A stretch of DNA of 8,348 nucleotides from Desulfarculaceae bacterium (GCA_021737205.1 JAIPEK010000085.1:1-8348); one strand, 5' to 3'. Counted from the stretch's first letter, positions 1 to 6,219 are shown. Notes: generated by a model from the letters alone, not told the origin. A program made the numbers and translations.

Positions 1-47
1 TTCCCGGTTAAAAAAACAGAGATTAGGTAGCAAGTTAAAATAAGTTG

Positions 48-264
48 GGCATCCTTCATCATAGCTATAAAGTAGTTTACACTTTCCTGATATTATATTT
101 TTGCGAGGAAATTTGAAACCTGAAATTTGAAATTGGAAAAAACAGAAGAATGTAGATGAGTTATCTAATTCCGAATTTCAGGTTTCTAGTTTCGGCATCC
201 GGTTTTCAATTCGATAATACACCTTATTTTGGAAAGAAGTGTAAACTGGCAAATGAAGGATGCC
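48..264. repeat. Nested inverted repeat, MITE- or REP-like, with heptad-periodic inner arms
   Basis: Three pairs of perfectly complementary arms are nested in order. GGCATCCTTCAT (48-59) pairs with ATGAAGGATGCC (253-264), 12 of 12. AGTTTACACTT (74-84) pairs with AAGTGTAAACT (237-247), 11 of 11, and TTTCC (83-87) with GGAAA (231-235). GAAACCTGAAATT (115-127) pairs with AATTTCAGGTTTC (174-186), 13 of 13. The inner arms are built of 7-bp units: plus-strand GAAATTT, GAAACCT, GAAATTT, GAAATTG, GAAAAAA from 108 to 142, and seven minus-strand units from 207 down to 159, including GAAACTA, GAAACCT and GAAATTC. There is no transposase or coding frame. It could be a miniature inverted-repeat element, a palindromic intergenic repeat, or a structured RNA; the sequence alone does not decide. 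No obvious target-site duplication is seen outside the arms. Confidence 0.7.
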
Positions 265-275
265 AAAAAAACTGT

Positions 276-303
276 GAACCGTGAACAGATAACCGTGAAC
301 GGT
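276..303 (+). repeat. Degenerate 7-bp tandem repeat array
   Basis: Four consecutive 7-bp units are visible: GAACCGT, GAACAGA, TAACCGT, GAACGGT. The 10-mer AACCGTGAAC occurs at 277-286 and again at 291-300, exactly 14 bp (two units) apart. The array begins 12 bp outside the right arm of the palindrome at 48-264. It shares its period and the GAAC/GAAA core with the arrays at 108-142 and 6267-6301. Confidence 0.6.
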
Positions 304-371
304 TACAGATGGGGAAAGAGTCTGAGCCTGTCTTTGCGTTGCCTGCACAGGGAACAAAAAAGCACGTATTT

Positions 372-1256
372 TTACCGAACCGGAACCGTCCGGGCCGGAA
401 TCCCGCCGTGTTGTAATATCGCGCTCTCGCCTTCCAGCTTTCCCGATTCCCGGGCCACCACATGACACTTGACTTTAAACAGAAACACAATTCTCCGGTC
501 ATCGTGGGAAAGAGTTTCATAATTGCCCTGCCCCTTTGAAACAATCAGATCCGCCCGTTCATATTCCTCCCTGAACCGTTCGGAACACTTTTCTATCAAA
601 GTGCCGGGCAGCTCCGCCCCGTTTTCAATCACCTCCACCACATCCGTCATGCCCGTGTATACGGCATCCTCTAAGGTCGCATCATTGAGAATCGGCGCCC
701 CCCTGACCGCATAGACCACTTTTGACCGGTCCATTCGCCCCAAAAGAAGCTTGTCCAGGACGATCTCACCGGTATTGTCGGCAAGCCATAGAATCCGGTC
801 CGCCCTTTCCACAGCGGATTCAAACCACGAAAGATTCCCGTTTATTCCCGAACTCGCCGCCTGTTCGATGGTATGGACAATCTCTTTTCCGCCGATATCC
901 GGAAAGGCGCCGAAATCGATAATGTTTCCGGCAATGGCGATATTCACAGCCTTTTCAAAAGGTGAGGAGGATTCGCGCACCATTGTTTCAAGTTCCGGGT
1001 AAATCTCGAGGGCAAAATCATTGTACCGCTGCTTGAGCATTTTATACGGATCCGGATTCCCCGTCGCATCCCGGATTAAACGCTGCGTATTTCCGGCGAT
1101 CACCGGGGGCGGTTCGTGATAATCGGCTGAAATCAGCCGCTCCATGGTGGTATTCAGTATCCTCCGGTGGACCGATTCATCGTCCGTGGAAAGTCTTGCC
1201 GCATCCAGAGCCCCTTTCAGAATACAGGAAATACAGTCATTATAAATTCTCACCAC
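372..1256 (-). CDS. DUF89 / ARMT1-like domain protein, putative metal-dependent damage-control phosphatase
   Basis: This 294-residue protein matches the archaeal/bacterial DUF89 (ARMT1-like) family. Visible hallmarks are an N-terminal CISC pair (Cys8, Cys11), AGNIIDFG (109-116), the metal-site DNTGE (160-164), RGAPILNDAT (185-194), SKGQGNYE (240-247) and a C-terminal KVKC (261-264). DUF89 proteins are metal-dependent phosphatases thought to remove harmful or side-product phosphometabolites; the substrate here cannot be told. The start is taken as the first of two GTG codons at 1256, because a purine-rich AAGGGGAAAA lies directly upstream and the family starts just before the CxxC; an in-frame ATG at 1319 would add 21 unconserved residues. 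It diverges from the DUF134 gene across 111 bp. A perfect TATAAT on the minus strand at 1337-1332 could be its -10 box, though no good -35 sits 16-18 bp upstream. Family call firm, function uncertain. Confidence 0.85.
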   Translation of the reverse strand: MVRIYNDCISCILKGALDAARLSTDDESVHRRILNTTMERLISADYHEPPPVIAGNTQRLIRDATGNPDPYKMLKQRYNDFALEIYPELETMVRESSSPFEKAVNIAIAGNIIDFGAFPDIGGKEIVHTIEQAASSGINGNLSWFESAVERADRILWLADNTGEIVLDKLLLGRMDRSKVVYAVRGAPILNDATLEDAVYTGMTDVVEVIENGAELPGTLIEKCSERFREEYERADLIVSKGQGNYETLSHDDRRIVFLFKVKCHVVARESGKLEGESAILQHGGIPARTVPVR

Positions 1257-1307
1257 TTTTCCCCTTCCCTGCCATGGCGCATCGACAGGCCCATAATTAC
1301 AGTTTTG

Positions 1308-1336
1308 TTGACAAATCATGATATCACATCTATTAT
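1308..1336 (+). promoter_or_regulatory. Near-consensus sigma-70 promoter for the DUF134 gene
   Basis: TTGACA (1308-1313) is followed after exactly 17 bp by TATTAT (1331-1336), one mismatch from TATAAT. Transcription would start near 1343, giving a leader of about 25 nt that contains AAGGG seven bases before the ATG at 1368. The minus strand reads TATAAT at 1337-1332, so divergent -10 boxes would overlap. Confidence 0.7.
1309..1328. promoter_or_regulatory. Imperfect dyad between -35 and -10, possible operator
   Basis: TGACAAATCA (1309-1318) is followed by TGATATCACA (1319-1328); the second half is the inverted complement of the first at 7 of 10 positions, around a central ATCATGAT palindrome. 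It covers part of the -35 box and most of the promoter spacer, where a repressor could act on both divergent genes. The divergent DUF134 protein has a helix-turn-helix and is an obvious candidate ligand, but that is inference. Confidence 0.35.
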
Positions 1337-1367
1337 AACAAGCAACTCGAAAAACAAGGGAACGGTT

Positions 1368-1712
1368 ATGCCCAGGCACAAAAGACCCAGGTACATTTCA
1401 AAACATCCGGAAATTAAAAGCTTTCAGCCGGAGGGGCATGAAAGCGGGTCTCAAGACACCGATGAAATCAGCCTCTCGGTTGAAGAGTTTGAAGCCATCC
1501 GTCTTGTGGATTACAACGGGTATGACCAGTCCGAAGCCGCCCTGCACATGAACGTTTCCCGTCAGACCTTCGGGAGAGTATTGAAACAGGCCCGATACAA
1601 TCTGGCATGCGCCATTGTGACCGGGAAAAGACTGAAAGTGGGTGGCGGATGTTACCGGATCGGCCAGAAAGGCGGAGGAAGACGGAGACGCCGCGGAAAA
1701 AATTCCGGCTGA
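1368..1712 (+). CDS. DUF134 (UPF0251) family helix-turn-helix DNA-binding protein
   Basis: This 114-residue protein matches the DUF134/UPF0251 family of small DNA-binding proteins with a sigma-70 region-4-like helix-turn-helix. The core runs from about residue 34 to 92: LSVEEFEAIRLVDYNGYDQ, then the HTH (about 52-75) with SEAALHMNVSRQTFGRVLKQ, then the usual VTGKRL segment. The N terminus keeps the basic MPR start and the PEIKSFQPEG-like stretch, but the cysteines that many family members carry around residues 7-11 are absent (PRYIS here). The C-terminal tail is GGG- and Arg-rich. The ATG at 1368 is chosen because AAGGG lies seven bases upstream, the promoter at 1308-1336 is close, and the family starts MPR; the frame is open further upstream but that part would lie in the divergent spacer and DUF89 gene. 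The regulated genes are unknown; the divergent DUF89 gene and itself are the natural candidates. Confidence 0.85.
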   Translation: MPRHKRPRYISKHPEIKSFQPEGHESGSQDTDEISLSVEEFEAIRLVDYNGYDQSEAALHMNVSRQTFGRVLKQARYNLACAIVTGKRLKVGGGCYRIGQKGGGRRRRRGKNSG

Positions 1713-1772
1713 TCTTTTCCATCCCAATTTTACCGCACACCGGTTCGAGTTCCTTCTTTTCCTTTTGCCCCC

Positions 1773-1802
1773 CCGATTCCATATAATTCGGAGCATGTTT
1801 TT
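1773..1802 (+). terminator. Weak intrinsic terminator candidate after DUF134
   Basis: CCGATT (1773-1778) and AATTCGG (1785-1791) can form a stem of six pairs with one bulge and a 6-nt loop, followed six bases later by TTTTT (1798-1802) and a second T-rich run. The stem is short and the gap before the T run is longer than usual, so this is tentative. Confidence 0.25.
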
Positions 1803-1813
1803 CCATTTTTTCC

Positions 1814-1840
1814 TTGACAAACCACCGCATTCTTTTTAAT
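1814..1840 (+). promoter_or_regulatory. Possible promoter for proline dehydrogenase gene
   Basis: A perfect TTGACA lies at 1814-1819. The best -10-like hexamer is TTTAAT (1835-1840), one mismatch from consensus but at a short 15-bp spacing; at 17 bp the hexamer is TAATGG. The strongly AT-rich stretch 1851-1880 may hold another -10. The candidate -10 overlaps the palindrome at 1835-1855, which would suit repression. Confidence 0.4.
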
Positions 1841-1855
1841 GGTTAAACCATTAAA
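1835..1855. promoter_or_regulatory. Perfect 21-bp palindrome, FadR/GntR-type operator candidate
   Basis: TTTAATGGTT (1835-1844) and AACCATTAAA (1846-1855) are perfect inverted complements around a single central A at 1845. The core reads TGGT-TAA-ACCA, which fits the TGGT-N3-ACCA half-site arrangement known for FadR-subfamily GntR regulators such as PdhR, FadR and LldR. It sits 38 bp before the ATG of the proline dehydrogenase gene and overlaps its likely -10 region. No GntR gene is in the window, so the regulator would be encoded elsewhere. Confidence 0.6.
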
Positions 1856-1892
1856 TTATTATATATATTTAAATATAAAACCGGAGTCTATC

Positions 1893-2804
1893 ATGCTCAA
1901 CACGCTAATCAGCCGAACGCTTCCGTTTATCCCTAAAAAACTCGTATGGCAGTTTTCAAAAAACTATATCGCCGGTGATAACAGCAGTGACGCCATTGCA
2001 GCATCACGGGCCCTTAACGCCGGAGGCGTCAAGGTAACCATCGATATCCTGGGAGAATTCATTGAAACCCTGGACCAGGCGGAAAACAATAAAACCGAGT
2101 ACCTTGACCTCATACGGCTGGTCGAAAACAGCGGCATAGACGGTAACTACTCCATCAAACCGACCATGTTCGGACTTCTGATTGATGAAGAAGCTTGCTA
2201 TCAGCACGTAAGAGAGCTTGTAAAGACTGCGCGCGAACACAACACATTCATCCGCATCGACATGGAGAATTCCCCCTGTGTGGACCCGACCATCAACCTG
2301 TTCAGACGAGTCAAAACCGAATTTCCCGAAAACGTCGGACTGGTCCTCCAGGCGTATTTAAAGCGGACGTATGAAGACATCGAGAACCTGCTGGATCTTT
2401 CCACGGATGAACTGCCGCTGAACCTCAGGCTCTGCAAAGGGATTTACGTGGAACCGGCGGAGATTGCATACAAGGAGTACCATGAAATCAACCGCCATTT
2501 TCTTGAAGACCTTGAACTGATGTTCAAAAACGGAATTTACCCGGCCGTGGCCACACATGACAAGCCTTTGATCACCGGCGCCGTTGAACTTATCGAGAAA
2601 TACAATGTCCCGAAAGACCGGTATGAATTCCAGATGTTGTACGGCGTCACGCCGAAACAGCGGAAAAGTATCGTGGAAAACGGCCATACCATGCGGGTGT
2701 ATATTCCCTTCGGCACTCACTGGTTCGGGTACTCCACAAGGCGGCTCAAGGAAAACCCGAAAATGGTCAGCCACATCGTGAAAGCGATTTTTTACAAGGG
2801 ATAG
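1893..2804 (+). CDS. Proline dehydrogenase (monofunctional PRODH)
   Basis: This 303-residue protein is the FAD-dependent enzyme that oxidises L-proline to pyrroline-5-carboxylate and passes electrons to the quinone pool, normally at the inner face of the membrane. Beta/alpha-barrel landmarks appear in order: SIKPT (87-91), the IRIDMEN strand (120-126), LRLCKGIYVEP (178-188), ATHD (220-223), FQMLYG (246-251) and the proline-binding YSTRRLKEN (280-288) with its Arg pair. The length fits the monofunctional bacterial enzyme, without the P5C dehydrogenase domain of PutA. The ATG at 1893 is chosen because GGAG lies six bases upstream and the conserved sequence begins soon after; an in-frame ATG at 1839 would sit inside the operator and lacks a ribosome site. 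The upstream GntR-type palindrome suggests substrate-responsive control. It faces the response-regulator gene tail to tail across 49 bp, with no clear terminator there. Confidence 0.92.
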   Translation: MLNTLISRTLPFIPKKLVWQFSKNYIAGDNSSDAIAASRALNAGGVKVTIDILGEFIETLDQAENNKTEYLDLIRLVENSGIDGNYSIKPTMFGLLIDEEACYQHVRELVKTAREHNTFIRIDMENSPCVDPTINLFRRVKTEFPENVGLVLQAYLKRTYEDIENLLDLSTDELPLNLRLCKGIYVEPAEIAYKEYHEINRHFLEDLELMFKNGIYPAVATHDKPLITGAVELIEKYNVPKDRYEFQMLYGVTPKQRKSIVENGHTMRVYIPFGTHWFGYSTRRLKENPKMVSHIVKAIFYKG

Positions 2805-2853
2805 ACCCCGAACCGGGCGGAGCCGAAACCCGTATACAACCGGTCTCCAGGCG

Positions 2854-3423
2854 CTACTCCCCCTCGTACAGCTTCTTGTACCAGGGCTGGCTGCCGTACA
2901 TGTGTTTCATGCAGTCCGGGCACAAACCGTGGGAGAACAGGATTTCCGAATGTTCTTCAATGTACTTGTCGATCTGCTGCCAGAGATTGTCATCGTTCCG
3001 GATCTTTTTGCACTTGGAGCAGATGGGCAGCATTCCTCTCAACCGGTTCAGTTCAACATGGGTTTTGACCCGGGCCAGAAGTTCCTCCGTGCTGAACGGT
3101 TTCAGGATGTAATCCACCGCTCCGTGTTCAAATCCCTTGACGATATCTTCGGTATCCGTTTTTGCGGTCAGAAAAATGATGGGAATGTGCTTTGTGAGCA
3201 TATTGGATTTCAATTCCCGGCTGACCTCATACCCATCCATTTCAGGCATCATGATATCCAGAAGAATAAGGGTCGGCTGGTTTTTGGTCACGAAGTTGAT
3301 CGCCTGCAGCCCGTCCTGGGCCACGCCGACTTCGTATCCCTCGCCGGTGAGAAGCTTGCTTAAAAACTGAAGATTTTTCGGATTGTCATCCACTGCAAGC
3401 ACCATCGGTTTTCCTTTTGCCAT
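2854..3423 (-). CDS. Response regulator receiver domain with C-terminal Cys4 (zinc-finger-like) module
   Basis: Residues 7-122 form a canonical receiver domain: acidic pair D12-D13, phospho-acceptor D56 in LILLDIMMP, T86 in IIFLTAK and K108 in YILKPF. There is no HTH, GGDEF or other classical output. Instead, residues 127-176 hold a compact module with CSKC (135-138), then KKIRNDDNLWQQIDKYIEEH, SHG (164-166) and CPDC (168-171), which looks like a four-cysteine metal site. The same module follows PAS and receiver domains in many Desulfobacterota signalling proteins (recalled from family knowledge); its role is not established to my knowledge. The ATG at 3423 is chosen because GGGAGGT lies four bases upstream; a GTG six bases earlier would overlap that site. 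The gene follows the nucleotidyltransferase gene by 36 bp on the same strand and is probably co-transcribed. No histidine kinase is nearby, so its partner is unknown. Confidence 0.88.
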   Translation of the reverse strand: MAKGKPMVLAVDDNPKNLQFLSKLLTGEGYEVGVAQDGLQAINFVTKNQPTLILLDIMMPEMDGYEVSRELKSNMLTKHIPIIFLTAKTDTEDIVKGFEHGAVDYILKPFSTEELLARVKTHVELNRLRGMLPICSKCKKIRNDDNLWQQIDKYIEEHSEILFSHGLCPDCMKHMYGSQPWYKKLYEGE

Positions 3424-3459
3424 ACGCACCTCCCTGTTCCACTTATTCCGTTTAAAAGC

Positions 3460-4773
3460 TCATTTTCTAAAATGTTGCAACAACAGTTTTTCAAGCTGCT
3501 CTTGCGTATTCACCGACGGTTCCTCAGCAACTTTTTTCATAAGAAATCCCAATGCCTCCCCCACGCGGGGCCCTTCAGGGACATCCAGGATGTTCATGAC
3601 ATCCTCGCCCCGTAGGGCCAGGCTTTTCAGCCCGAATCCTCTTTTGGCCGCTTCGGATTCGTTTTTGAGTTTTTCAAGACGTACCCGTATATCGTGCAGG
3701 GTATACGGCTTTTTGGCAAGATTCGCTTTTTTGTCGGCGATGCGGATTCTCATGAAATCGCGGTATGTCACCTTGTGGGCTTCAAGAAAACCAAGTATCC
3801 GGCGAACCGCTTTTTCACCGGTTTCCGGGGTCAAAGGGCGCATATGAACACGAATGATCGACAGGATATACTCGATCCGGCGGTTGCTGAAGGCCAGGCG
3901 CTTCAGATCGGTATGAACCGCATCAAATTTTTTCTCATGGCCGGCGAATGTAATCCCCTTTTCACCGGGCGTAGCCGCATCATATTTTCCCGTATCATGA
4001 AGAAAAGCGGCAAGTCTCAATAAAGGATATTTACGGGGTACGGCATTTCCAGCCAGCATACAGTGCTCAAACACGGTTTCTGCATGGTGCGGACCGCCGT
4101 CCAGTTCACAGCACCGGTCAAGGCAGGGCAGAACGAATTGAAGTCCTCCAATCCTGTGCAGGTTCTCGAAAAAAACAGAAGGTTCGGCCGCCCCCATCGC
4201 TTTTACTATTTCGTCCCGGATCCGTTCCGGGGCGACCTGTTCTTTCAAAAGAGTGGCATGCCTGCGGATAGCAACAAAAGAGGCACGTTCAATGGAACCC
4301 CCCAGCATGGCTGCAAACCGGCAGGCCCTCACAATTCTCAGCGGGTCTTCCGTGATCCGTTCTTCGGGATTGCCGGTGAATCTCACGATCCCCCGGTTCA
4401 AATCATCCCGGCCGGAAAAGGGATCGAACCACTCCCCGGTCTCCGGATCAAAGGCCATGCTGTTAACGGTAAAATCCCGCATACCCAGATCGTTCAATGG
4501 GAAACGGCCTGATTCTTCCCGGCCCCGGCAGCAGGCCACTTCGACTCCGTTCACAAGGAACAGACTGAACTGTCGGCCCACCTTCCTTACCCGCTCTTTT
4601 TCAAACATACGGCAAATTTCGTTTCCCGGTGCATCCGTCACAATATCCATATCCGAAGGAACCCGGCCCATCAAACCGTCCCGGATCGAACCGCCGACCA
4701 CCAGCGCCCGATACCCGTGACGGTGAAGTGTATCGATTATGAATCGGGCTCTGCCTTCGATTACCGGGCGCAT
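3460..4773 (-). CDS. Class II tRNA nucleotidyltransferase (CCA-adding / poly(A) polymerase family) with HD domain
   Basis: This 437-residue protein belongs to the class II nucleotidyltransferases that add or repair the 3'-CCA end of tRNA in the cytoplasm. Motifs appear in order: GGSIRD (27-32), the catalytic DMD (41-43), the template motif MRDFTVNSMA (98-107), DPFSGRDDL (117-125) and EDPLRIVRACRF (142-153). Beyond the head and neck regions lies an HD phosphohydrolase-like domain, with EHC (236-238) and LHDTGK (258-263), as in HD-bearing bacterial CCA enzymes. Motifs cannot distinguish full CCA addition from CC- or A-addition or poly(A) synthesis. The ATG at 4773 is chosen because it lies 16 bases after the ubiX stop codon and directly before the conserved region; an upstream in-frame start would run 86 bases into ubiX. 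The ribosome site is weak, so coupling to ubiX translation is likely. It lies between ubiX and the response-regulator gene in one orientation. Confidence 0.88.
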   Translation of the reverse strand: MRPVIEGRARFIIDTLHRHGYRALVVGGSIRDGLMGRVPSDMDIVTDAPGNEICRMFEKERVRKVGRQFSLFLVNGVEVACCRGREESGRFPLNDLGMRDFTVNSMAFDPETGEWFDPFSGRDDLNRGIVRFTGNPEERITEDPLRIVRACRFAAMLGGSIERASFVAIRRHATLLKEQVAPERIRDEIVKAMGAAEPSVFFENLHRIGGLQFVLPCLDRCCELDGGPHHAETVFEHCMLAGNAVPRKYPLLRLAAFLHDTGKYDAATPGEKGITFAGHEKKFDAVHTDLKRLAFSNRRIEYILSIIRVHMRPLTPETGEKAVRRILGFLEAHKVTYRDFMRIRIADKKANLAKKPYTLHDIRVRLEKLKNESEAAKRGFGLKSLALRGEDVMNILDVPEGPRVGEALGFLMKKVAEEPSVNTQEQLEKLLLQHFRK

Positions 4774-4789
4774 ACTCGCATCAACCCGA

Positions 4790-5395
4790 TCAGGGATTGT
4801 ACCGAAAAGCGGAGACGTTTTCCACTCCCAGGTGGTCCAGCACCCTGTATACCACCGTGTCCGCAAGGTCTTCAATGGTCGCAGGAGCGCTGTAAAAAGA
4901 GGGACAGGCCGGCATAATGACCGCCCCGGCCCTGGAGGCCGTTCTCATATTGTCCAAATGGATCAGGTTCAGCGGAGTTTCCCGGCAGAGCAGGATCAGT
5001 TTCCGGGTTTCTTTCAGCGCCACATCCGCCGCCCGGGTGATCAGGCTGTCTGCATTCCCCGCCGCAATGTGGGACAGGGTTTTCATGGAGCAGGGAGCGA
5101 CCGCCATACCGGCGTGCACGAAAGATCCGCTGGCGGCGCAGGCGGCAACGTCGTCCGGGTCCAGAAGTTTCACCAGCCCCCCGTTCCGGCAGTCGATGCC
5201 CCGGTCCAGGAGGAATGCAGGCAGGGACGGGTAGGAGGAAAAATCGGTTTCATGATGCAGCACTTTGCGGGCGGCCCTGGAAACAATCAAAAGCACACGG
5301 GCACGATTGCTCAAAAGGGCAGATACGAGCCGCAGCCCGTAAACGGAGCCGGAAGCGCCCGAAAGGGCGACCACATATGGAGGATCTTCGCTCAT
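4790..5395 (-). CDS. UbiX flavin prenyltransferase
   Basis: This 201-residue protein is a UbiX-type flavin prenyltransferase, which joins a dimethylallyl group to FMN to make the prenyl-FMN cofactor of UbiD decarboxylases. Visible hallmarks are the FMN-binding GASGS (13-17), IVS (37-39), the PCSMKTLSHIAAG segment (101-113), LITRAADVALKETRKLILLCRE (118-139 region), and the C-terminal FYSAP (167-171) with the family's usual VLDHLG (185-190). The length is close to the usual 190-200 residues. Its ATG overlaps the UbiA-homolog stop as ATGA, so the two are almost certainly translated together. UbiX plus a UbiA prenyltransferase points to quinone synthesis; the matching UbiD is not in this window. 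The tRNA nucleotidyltransferase gene follows after 16 bp. Confidence 0.93.
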   Translation of the reverse strand: MSEDPPYVVALSGASGSVYGLRLVSALLSNRARVLLIVSRAARKVLHHETDFSSYPSLPAFLLDRGIDCRNGGLVKLLDPDDVAACAASGSFVHAGMAVAPCSMKTLSHIAAGNADSLITRAADVALKETRKLILLCRETPLNLIHLDNMRTASRAGAVIMPACPSFYSAPATIEDLADTVVYRVLDHLGVENVSAFRYNP

Positions 5396-6219
5396 TTCAA
5401 AAGCGCCTCAATACAGATCCCCGCCAGAAGGACCACCGAAACCACACTGTTTACGTGGAAAAACGCGATGTGGATATGGGCCAGATTGCCCGGCTTGACC
5501 AGAAGATGCTCGATGATCAGCAAAACGGTGATAAGCCCGAGGAAAATATAAAAAACCGGATGCATTCCGTACGTGATCTGCATCAGGAAAAGAAAGACAA
5601 TCGTCAGGATATGCAGGAAAGAGGAAAGCCTCATGGCTTTTTCCACCCCCAGTTCCACCGGGATGGAGCACAGCCCCTCGCTTCGATCAAAATCAATATC
5701 CTGGCACCCGTACAAAATATCGAACCCGGATATATACGTCATCAGGGCGAGACTTAGAAACACCACACTCCATGACAGCGAGCCGGCAACCGCAATCCAT
5801 GCGCCGGCAGGCGCAAGAGAGATGGCAAGGCCCAGCACCATATGGCAATACTTGGTAAACCTCTTGGTATACGAATAAAAAAACAGGAGCAGCAGCACTG
5901 GGACGGAAAGGATCAGGCAAATCTTTGACAGCATGGCTGCGGACAGAACAAAAACGAGGCTGAAGCCGAGAACGAAAACCGCCACCCGCTTTTTCGACAA
6001 AATGCCGGCAGGGATCTCCCGGCCGACTGTTCGGGGATTCTTCGAATCGATGGCCGCATCCGCGATCCGGTTGAATCCCATTGCCGCGGACCGGGCTCCA
6101 ACCATGGCCGTGAGAATAAACAAAAAATCCAGCCAGGAAACTTCGTGCCGGGGCCAGGCGAGTATAACAGCGGAAAGGGCGAAGGGCAGGGCAAACACCG
6201 TGTGGGAAAATTTTATCAT
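5392..6219 (-). CDS. UbiA-family aromatic prenyltransferase, MqnP-like (quinone biosynthesis)
   Basis: This integral membrane protein belongs to the UbiA superfamily, which attaches a polyprenyl chain to an aromatic ring. Both Mg-diphosphate motifs are present: NRIADAAID (50-58) and DILYGCQDIDFD (167-178). About eight or nine hydrophobic segments can be seen, for example near 8-22, 30-46, 80-97, 100-115, 128-146, 152-165, 201-216, 222-239 and 254-272. The MIKFSHTVFALPFA beginning and the HVNS near the C terminus resemble the 'UbiA_other'/MqnP group used with futalosine-pathway menaquinone synthesis; a 4-hydroxybenzoate prenyltransferase is the alternative. The coordinates use the ATG at 6219, but this has no good ribosome site. 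An ATT at 6249, six bases after AGGAG, would add the ten residues typical before the conserved MIKF and may be the true start. It overlaps ubiX by 4 bp. Confidence 0.88.
   Translation of the reverse strand: MIKFSHTVFALPFALSAVILAWPRHEVSWLDFLFILTAMVGARSAAMGFNRIADAAIDSKNPRTVGREIPAGILSKKRVAVFVLGFSLVFVLSAAMLSKICLILSVPVLLLLFFYSYTKRFTKYCHMVLGLAISLAPAGAWIAVAGSLSWSVVFLSLALMTYISGFDILYGCQDIDFDRSEGLCSIPVELGVEKAMRLSSFLHILTIVFLFLMQITYGMHPVFYIFLGLITVLLIIEHLLVKPGNLAHIHIAFFHVNSVVSVVLLAGICIEALLK

Larger units (their letters stand above)
1..371. other. Non-coding intergenic region rich in repeats
   Basis: No reading frame here resembles a protein; the short open frames are shadows of repeat DNA or of the downstream DUF89 gene. 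Positions 48-264 form a nested imperfect palindrome and 276-303 a short array of 7-bp units, both listed separately. From about 305 to 371 the DNA holds nothing recognisable: no clear intrinsic terminator lies just beyond the minus-strand stop codon at 372, although a T run on that strand follows it. The first 47 bases are AT-rich with no identifiable signal. Confidence 0.7.

Noticed and set aside
108..303. Reading the left repeats as a CRISPR array
   Set aside because: Units are 7 bp and contiguous, with no 25-40 bp repeats and no unique spacers of constant length; no cas genes are present.
178..544. Short open frames on both strands in the left intergenic region
   Set aside because: They cross the repeats and the end of the DUF89 gene in another frame, and resemble no protein.
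1398..1830. Two long minus-strand open frames of 120 and 140 codons opposite DUF134
   Set aside because: They are antisense to the clear DUF134 gene, have no ribosome site and no family resemblance, and follow from its codon composition.
2805..2853. Bidirectional terminator between proline dehydrogenase and the response regulator
   Set aside because: There are GC-rich partial complementarities but no clean stem and no T run on either strand.
4739..5757. Plus-strand open frames of 270 and 180 codons
   Set aside because: They run opposite cca, ubiX and the UbiA homolog, whose motifs are unambiguous; the antisense translations are rich in Arg, Gln, His and Pro, as expected for shadows.
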